From contig JAKIYB010000110.1 in the NCBI GenBank assembly GCA_022708765.1, positions 1 through 10,640 on the forward strand: DNA of 10,640 nt, given 5' to 3'. This stretch comes from Armatimonadota bacterium. GTDB lineage: Bacteria > Armatimonadota > Hebobacteria > CAIYQO01. Below the pieces are notes generated by a model, which did no database searches, was not told the origin of the DNA, and was given only the letters and a program-made list of their open reading frames with translations. Positions 6,507 through 10,640 of the stretch are shown in pieces; position 1 is the stretch's first letter; each line of letters begins with the position of its first letter. The position numbers and the translations under genes are program-made.

Positions 6507-7505
6507 TTACGTATTCAGCGCCTCACTCAACGCCATCAAATTCGCCACCGGCGTGTCAATCGGCACCTCGCAGCCCGGCGAGACACAGAGGCGGTCGCCG
6601 CCGTCGGCCATGTTCTCACGTGCGGCGCGGCGGACGTCTTCCGGAGTGCCCTGCAGCATGACGGCGACGGGGTCAAAGTTGCCGTTGGCTACCGGGCCGG
6701 CGGGCCATTTGTCCAGCGCGGCGCGGATATCCACCATCCAGTCGAGGTCAATGATGTCGGCGCCGGTGCGCCAGATGTCGTCAAGCAGGTGGGTCACGTC
6801 GCCGCAGATGTGCAGCTTCACCGGCGCACCGGCGTCGTGGATGGCGGCGATGAGCCGCTGCTCGGCGGGAAGGATCTGCTCACGGTACAGATCGGGGCTC
6901 ACTACCGACGCCGCGGCGTCACCGATGCCGATGAGATCCGCGCCAGCTTCGATCTGTGCCTTCGCGCAGAGGATCGCTTCCTCAACGAGAAGCGAAAAAG
7001 CGTCCTCCACGAAGGCTGGTTCCTCGTAAAAATCCATCAGCGTCGGGGTCAGCCCGCGCAGGTCGGCCAGTTCAGCAATCGGCCCTTCCACCCAGCCAAG
7101 GATGGGATAATGGTCACCCGCCTCTGCCTTGTACAGTTCGATGGCGCGGATGCGATCGAGAATGCGCGTGGACTGCCACGGGTCAAAGAGCTTTAGCTTC
7201 GCCAGGTCGGATGGCTGGTGCAAAAAGTGGTCGGTGCAAATGGGCAGGCCGTCGTGCGGAAAGATCACTGTCGCACCGTAGTCGTATGTCTCGCGATACG
7301 CGTCCGACATCGTATTCAGCAGATCAATGCTAAAGTCCGCGCTGCAGCGCAGGTTCCCCTCCACCAGTACGCGATAATCCAGACAAAACTGATCGTACGG
7401 TTTGCCGATATACCGCGCGGCGAACTGCATGAGGATGGACAGATTCGGCGGGCGGTCCACCGCCTCCCCGCGCAACCGAGCAACGAGTCGTTCTCGAGGC
7501 GTCAT
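6507..7505 (-). CDS. URO-D/MtaA-family methyltransferase-like protein
   Basis: A 332-residue TIM-barrel protein of the uroporphyrinogen decarboxylase superfamily. It begins MTPRERLVARLRGEAVDRPP, the usual opening of this family. It carries LHICGDVTHL (231-240) and SPGCEVPIDTP (309-319). These give a zinc-ligand pattern H232-x-C234-x77-C312, as in methylcobamide:thiol methyltransferases (MtaA/MtbA) rather than true HemE, which lacks it. GWVEGPIAELADL (137-149) and GNFDP (275-279) also fit. The probable reaction is methyl transfer between a corrinoid and a thiol, or demethylation of a small substrate; the substrate is unknown. The start was chosen at the ATG (7505) because AGGAGG occupies 7519-7514, overlapping the alternative GTG at 7514 and standing eight bases before the ATG. 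It is transcribed divergently from asd and leads the low-GC orphan. Confidence 0.8.
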   Translation of the reverse strand: MTPRERLVARLRGEAVDRPPNLSILMQFAARYIGKPYDQFCLDYRVLVEGNLRCSADFSIDLLNTMSDAYRETYDYGATVIFPHDGLPICTDHFLHQPSDLAKLKLFDPWQSTRILDRIRAIELYKAEAGDHYPILGWVEGPIAELADLRGLTPTLMDFYEEPAFVEDAFSLLVEEAILCAKAQIEAGADLIGIGDAAASVVSPDLYREQILPAEQRLIAAIHDAGAPVKLHICGDVTHLLDDIWRTGADIIDLDWMVDIRAALDKWPAGPVANGNFDPVAVMLQGTPEDVRRAARENMADGGDRLCVSPGCEVPIDTPVANLMALSEALNT

Positions 7506-7560
7506 GACTTGCACCTCCTATGTAGAACTATTGTGCCACGGCAACCCGGAAGACAGCAAG

Positions 7561-7577
7561 CCCAGGGCACGCCTGGG
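7561..7577. repeat. Short inverted repeat between the URO-D-like gene and asd
   Basis: CCCAGG (7561-7566) and CCTGGG (7572-7577) flank GCACG. It is about 55 bases upstream of the URO-D-like start and could be an operator or a leader stem. The 282-bp divergent region otherwise contains the asd promoter and no supported gene. A minus-strand TTGCTG-N18-CACAAT is a weak promoter candidate for the URO-D-like gene. Confidence 0.25.
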
Positions 7578-7692
7578 GACAAAGTCGCTGAACAATAACA
7601 TGTGGAGCATCGTCAATGACCGCATCCCAGCAGTGCGTAGCAATGTCCGTCTCTATAGTTCGCAAGTGAATAGTTTCATGGCATCCGCGCGT

Positions 7693-7721
7693 TTGACACT
7701 GCCGGTTGCTCATGCTAGGAT
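7693..7721 (+). promoter_or_regulatory. Sigma70-type promoter of asd
   Basis: A perfect -35 TTGACA (7693-7698) is 17 bases from TAGGAT (7716-7721). The latter is preceded by TGC, giving an extended -10. It lies 66 bases before the asd start, in the right direction, and is the best promoter in the window. Confidence 0.7.
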
Positions 7722-7787
7722 ACAAGGCACGTTTTCTGCCATCGCGCATAACAGCGAGAGTATCAGAAAGGTTGAGGGAGGCCATTG

Positions 7788-8822
7788 GTGAGCAAGTCGT
7801 ATCATGTCGCCGTTGTGGGCATCGGAGCGGTAGGGTCGGAGATGATTCGCGTATTGAAGCAGCGCGACTTTCCCTGTGCTTCGCTACGCATTTTCGCCCG
7901 CAGCGCCCGTCCGGAAGTAGTTGACGGCGTGACCTACCAGGTGGAGCAGATTACCGAAGAAGCGCTGGACCAGGTAGATGTGGCGTTTTTCGCCGGCGGC
8001 GAGAAAGCGGAGGACCATTTCGGGATGCGCGCGTTGGAGCGCCGCAAGCATGTGCCCGGTCTATCAAAACTGGTGGTCATTGATAATGGCAACGCCTTCC
8101 GCATGTTCCCGAATGTCCCGCTGGTGGTGCCGGAAGTAAACCCGGAGGATCTGCGCTGGCATCCCGGGCTCATCGCCAGTCCAAACTGCTCGACCATTCA
8201 GCTTGTGGTGGCGTTGAAGCCGCTGCACGATTTCGCGCGCATCAAGCGCGTCGTGGTGGCGACCTACCAGGCGGTGTCCGGAAAAAGCGCGCAAGCTCGC
8301 GAAGAGTTGCTGAGCCAGACGAAGGATGCCGCCGCCGGCCGCGAGCCGCAGATTGACCCCGGCATCTTCCCCTACCCGATTTACGGCAACTGCCTGCCGC
8401 ACATTGATGTCTTCCTGCCGGACGGCTACACGAAGGAAGAGTGGAAGATGATCCTGGAGACGCGCAAGATCATGGGCGACGACACCATCCAGATGAGCCC
8501 GACGACGGTGCGCGTGCCGGTGGACAATTCCCATGCCGAGTCGGTAAACGTCGAGTTTTATAATCCGATCAGCGTCGAGGATGCCCGCCGCCTGCTGGCT
8601 GTGGCACCCGGCGTCGTGCTGCAGGACGATCCGGTGAATGCCGTCTACCCGCTGCAGTCGGCGGCGTCCGGCCAGGATCCCGTCTTTGTCGGTCGCATCC
8701 GTGCGGATCGCTCGGTGGCCTACGGGCTGAACCTGTGGGTGGTGGCGGACAACCTGCGCAAGGGCGCGGCGCTGAACACCGTGCAGATCGCAGAGAAGAT
8801 GATGGAGATGGGGCTGCTGTAA
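7788..8822 (+). CDS. asd: Aspartate-semialdehyde dehydrogenase
   Basis: 344 residues, normal for the family. It reduces aspartyl-4-phosphate to aspartate semialdehyde with NADPH, the branch point to lysine/diaminopimelate, threonine and methionine. Seen: the nucleotide-binding GIGAVG (11-16), the catalytic Cys C134 in ASPNCSTIQLV, Q161 in ATYQAVSGK, IYGNCLPHID (198-207), the substrate Arg R242 and catalytic His H249 in VRVPVDNSHAESVNV (241-255), and a C-terminal LNLWVVADNLRKGAALN. The usual GH before the catalytic region is SH here. The start was taken as GTG 7788 because the SD GAGGGAGG (7774-7781) is six bases from it but only three from the in-frame TTG at 7785. A strong promoter precedes it and an intrinsic terminator follows 25 bases after the stop. 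The next genes are dapG-like and dapA, as in Bacillus. Confidence 0.95.
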   Translation: MSKSYHVAVVGIGAVGSEMIRVLKQRDFPCASLRIFARSARPEVVDGVTYQVEQITEEALDQVDVAFFAGGEKAEDHFGMRALERRKHVPGLSKLVVIDNGNAFRMFPNVPLVVPEVNPEDLRWHPGLIASPNCSTIQLVVALKPLHDFARIKRVVVATYQAVSGKSAQAREELLSQTKDAAAGREPQIDPGIFPYPIYGNCLPHIDVFLPDGYTKEEWKMILETRKIMGDDTIQMSPTTVRVPVDNSHAESVNVEFYNPISVEDARRLLAVAPGVVLQDDPVNAVYPLQSAASGQDPVFVGRIRADRSVAYGLNLWVVADNLRKGAALNTVQIAEKMMEMGLL

Positions 8823-8847
8823 GCAACGCCGAAATCACCTCCGTGAT

Positions 8848-8883
8848 GGGCCGGAGTGCGATCGCGTGCTCCGGCCCGTTTTT
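8848..8883 (+). terminator. Intrinsic terminator after asd
   Basis: GGGCCGGAG (8848-8856) pairs perfectly with CTCCGGCCC (8869-8877) around a 12-base loop containing GCGATCGC, followed by G and five T residues (8879-8883). It should end most asd transcripts before the kinase gene. Confidence 0.85.
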
Positions 8884-8910
8884 GAAGTGCAAAGCAACTG
8901 TGACGATGAT
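8882..8910 (+). promoter_or_regulatory. Possible promoter of the aspartate kinase gene
   Basis: TTGAAG (8882-8887), 17 bases, then GATGAT (8905-8910), each matching consensus at four of six positions. It starts in the T-run of the asd terminator and lies 83 bases upstream of the kinase start. Weak sequence, but a promoter is expected here because of the terminator. Confidence 0.3.
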
Positions 8911-8993
8911 GGGGCAGCGGGCATGACGTGTGCGCCGGAACATACCCGAATGCAATGCGCGGTGGGGATGACGGAGATAGGAGTCTTCAGGCC

Positions 8994-10358
8994 ATGCGTG
9001 TCATCATCCAGAAATACGGGGGAAAGTGCGTCGAGCCCGGGGGTAACGAGCACGTAGCAGCCGAGCGCATTATGGAGACGCGCGACCGCGGCGACTACCC
9101 GGTTGTGGTGGTCTCAGCGATGGGACGTGAACTACGCGATCCCGCCCCGGTGATCGAGCAACTCATCGCGCGTCCCGAGAACTGGCGCGACGTGGTGCTG
9201 GCGCACTTTTACTCCACCGCCGAATTGGTGCGGCTGGGGCGGGAGATTGACCTGGCCATCGCGCCGCGCGAGTTGGACATGCTGATGTCCTGCGGCGAGA
9301 TTATCTCCACCGTGCGGCTGGCGCACTTGCTGAAGTCGCGGGGCTATGCGACGATGGCGCTCTCCGGCGGCCAGGTCGGCCTGATTACTGACGGGTTTTT
9401 CGGCCATGCGCGAGTGGTGCAGACGGAAATTCGGCAACTGCTGGAGTGCCTTGATCGCCAGGCTATTCCCTTTGTGGCGGGATTCCAGGGGGTGTCGCCG
9501 GTGGATCATGCCATCACCACTCTGGGAGAAGGCGGCAGCGATTACACAGCGGTGTGCCTGGCGTATGCGCTGGCGCATGCGTTGCGCTCCCCGCTGCAGG
9601 AACCGATCGAGCTGGTCGGCGTCGAAATATATAAGGAAGTGGACGGGGTGTTGACGGCAAATCCGGCGAATTTTGCCGGAGCGCGTCTGGATGCCGGTAG
9701 CAGTCCGCGACGCATCGCCATGCTGACCTTTGACGAGCTCTGCGCCATGGCGCAATACGGCGCAGATGTGATTCAGGCGGAAGCGGCGCGCATGGCACGC
9801 CGCTATGCGCTGCCCGTCGCGGTGCGCAACTTCCGCAAGCCGGATGATCCCGGCACTGTCGTGGGTCCGCCAGTCGCGGGCATGCCGCAACGCCTGACCG
9901 GCATCGCCGACATGCCGGACATGACGGTGTTCAGCGTGCCGGAGAGCACCGATCGAATGCACCGGCGCATCAGCGAGTTGCTGGGGCAGGTGCGGGTGAA
10001 CTTTCAGTCGGTGCCCGCGCGCGATGGCTCCTGGAAGTTCGCGGTGAAACGCGAGAAATACCGCCATGTAACCGAGCTGGTGGACGAAGTCCTCCGCGCG
10101 CATGACATGGCGCCGGCGTTCGAGGAAGGACGGTGGGCGTTGGTGACGCTGGTCGGCGAGGGATTGCGCGACCGCGTTGATGAGATCGGAATCCGAATTG
10201 TGCAACTGCTCGACGCGCATGGAATGCATGTCGAAGGTGAGATTTACGATACCATCAGTTTTTCCGCGTTGGTGCATGAAGCTCAGCGAATTGAGGCGAT
10301 TATCGTCCTGCATGATGCCTTTATCGCTTCCGAAGATCCGTCGCTCACGGCGAAGTGA
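8994..10358 (+). CDS. dapG: DapG-type aspartate kinase, active site divergent
   Basis: 454 residues: an amino-acid kinase domain (about 1-290) and two C-terminal ACT regions (about 303-375 and 381-444). It aligns by eye with B. subtilis DapG: VVVVSAMGR (37-45), LMSCGEIIS (97-105), VAGFQGVS (161-168), LTGIADMPDMTVFSVP (301-316) and ALVHEA...VLHDAF near the end. Aspartate kinase makes aspartyl-4-phosphate, the first step to lysine and diaminopimelate; the ACT regions normally bind the feedback inhibitor. Several signature residues differ. KFGGTSV reads KYGGKCV (7-13), GRGGSD reads GEGGSD (178-183), TADPR reads TANPA (221-225), and the usual (H/S)PRA reads QAEA (261-264). K7, E102, D183 and D217 are kept. 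The start is ATG 8994, with AGGAG ten bases upstream and the family's N-terminus beginning there. A frame extending upstream to 8928 adds unrelated residues. dapA follows after 37 bp. Activity is uncertain. Confidence 0.85.
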   Translation: MRVIIQKYGGKCVEPGGNEHVAAERIMETRDRGDYPVVVVSAMGRELRDPAPVIEQLIARPENWRDVVLAHFYSTAELVRLGREIDLAIAPRELDMLMSCGEIISTVRLAHLLKSRGYATMALSGGQVGLITDGFFGHARVVQTEIRQLLECLDRQAIPFVAGFQGVSPVDHAITTLGEGGSDYTAVCLAYALAHALRSPLQEPIELVGVEIYKEVDGVLTANPANFAGARLDAGSSPRRIAMLTFDELCAMAQYGADVIQAEAARMARRYALPVAVRNFRKPDDPGTVVGPPVAGMPQRLTGIADMPDMTVFSVPESTDRMHRRISELLGQVRVNFQSVPARDGSWKFAVKREKYRHVTELVDEVLRAHDMAPAFEEGRWALVTLVGEGLRDRVDEIGIRIVQLLDAHGMHVEGEIYDTISFSALVHEAQRIEAIIVLHDAFIASEDPSLTAK

Positions 10359-10395
10359 TCCGTCGGATAGCAACACATGTCTGTGAGGTATGACC

Positions 10396-10640
10396 ATGTC
10401 ACGAACCGTTTTCACCGGTGTCTACGTTCCACTCGTCACCCCCTTCGGGTCTGATGGCGAAGTGAGCGCTCCCGTGCTGAAACGCTTGATTGACTGGACC
10501 ATTGAAAACGGGGCGTCCGGACTGGTGCCGTGCGGCACGACGGGCGAATCCGCCACCCTCACCCACGAAGAACATCAGCGGGTGATCGCCCTCACCGTGG
10601 AATACGTGGCGGGACGCGTGCCGGTGATTGCCGGCACCGG
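10396..10640 (+). CDS. dapA: 4-hydroxy-tetrahydrodipicolinate synthase, N-terminal part
   Basis: The first 81 codons are present; the gene runs off the right edge. The protein begins MSRTVFTGVYVPLVTPFGSD and contains the DapA signature region GLVPCGTTGESATLTHEEH with the family's GTTGES loop, then VPVIAGTG, which ends the window. The enzyme condenses pyruvate with aspartate semialdehyde through a Schiff-base lysine that lies beyond the visible part. Other members of the DHDPS/N-acetylneuraminate lyase family share this N-terminus, but the neighbouring asd and kinase genes favour DapA. The start was set at ATG 10396 because GAGG (10385-10388) is seven bases from it and only one base from the in-frame ATG at 10390. 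It is probably co-transcribed with the kinase gene 37 bp upstream. Confidence 0.9.
   Translation, partial: MSRTVFTGVYVPLVTPFGSDGEVSAPVLKRLIDWTIENGASGLVPCGTTGESATLTHEEHQRVIALTVEYVAGRVPVIAGT

Noticed and set aside
7506..7514. GTG start at 7514 for the URO-D-like gene
   Set aside because: The SD AGGAGG overlaps this GTG and is correctly spaced only for the ATG at 7505.
7528..7785. 85-codon minus-strand frame in the URO-D-like/asd intergenic region
   Set aside because: It has no SD or recognisable motif and covers the strong asd promoter. Regulatory DNA explains the region better.
8928..8993. Longer N-terminus for the aspartate kinase
   Set aside because: The 22 extra residues do not resemble the family, whose N-terminus starts at the beta strand RVIIQKYGG. 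AGGAG lies before the ATG at 8994.
8823..8993. Lysine riboswitch before the kinase gene
   Set aside because: Only about 110 bases remain after the terminator and no multi-helix lysine aptamer pattern was seen. The terminator belongs to the end of asd.
9720..9930. Internal start producing a separate kinase beta subunit
   Set aside because: Several in-frame ATG codons occur near the start of the ACT region, but none has a convincing SD in front.
9132..10415. 427-codon minus-strand frame over the kinase gene
   Set aside because: It is the antisense shadow of the aspartate kinase, with His/Arg/Gln-rich composition and no recognisable motif.

Overview
The window looks like a GC-rich bacterial chromosome segment. 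Coding stretches sampled by eye run about 65-75% GC, and most genes have strong AGGAGG-type Shine-Dalgarno (SD) sites. No rRNA, tRNA, mobile element or CRISPR array was seen. An FhaA-type DUF3662 protein together with Bacillus-like lysine genes (asd, dapG, dapA and a PatA-like aminotransferase) suggests a Terrabacteria-type lineage, such as Armatimonadota or Chloroflexota. That assignment is inference only.

Layout. On the minus strand at the left edge are a class I/II aminotransferase (598-1770) and, downstream of it, the N-terminal part of an FhaA-like FHA-domain protein (535 to beyond base 1). Both probably use a sigma70-type promoter near 1825-1854. Going right on the plus strand come a secreted protein made only of the 5'-nucleotidase C-terminal domain (2051-2767), a cytoplasmic metallophosphoesterase that is the matching N-terminal domain but carries a frameshift near its end (2905-3591, with the displaced tail to 3653), and a 747-residue two-pass membrane VWA protein (3759-6002). 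Convergent to it on the minus strand are a low-GC orphan gene (6020-6481) and, upstream of that, a URO-D/MtaA-type methyltransferase-like gene (6507-7505).

The right third is the aspartate/lysine pathway on the plus strand. It holds asd (7788-8822) with a near-consensus promoter, an intrinsic terminator (8848-8883), a DapG-type aspartate kinase (8994-10358), and the start of dapA (10396 to beyond the right edge). The order asd-dapG-dapA matches that of Bacillus subtilis. The kinase, asd and dapA products would carry aspartate to the dihydrodipicolinate branch. The PatA-like aminotransferase 6 kb away could act later in the acetylated diaminopimelate route.

The points most worth a second look are: the 5'-nucleotidase split into two genes in reversed order with mismatched localisation signals; the likely one-base loss in a C-run of the phosphoesterase; the aspartate kinase whose usual active-site motifs are altered (GGTSV to GGKCV, GRGGSD to GEGGSD); the low-GC orphan gene; and an inverted repeat over the -35 zone of the VWA gene.
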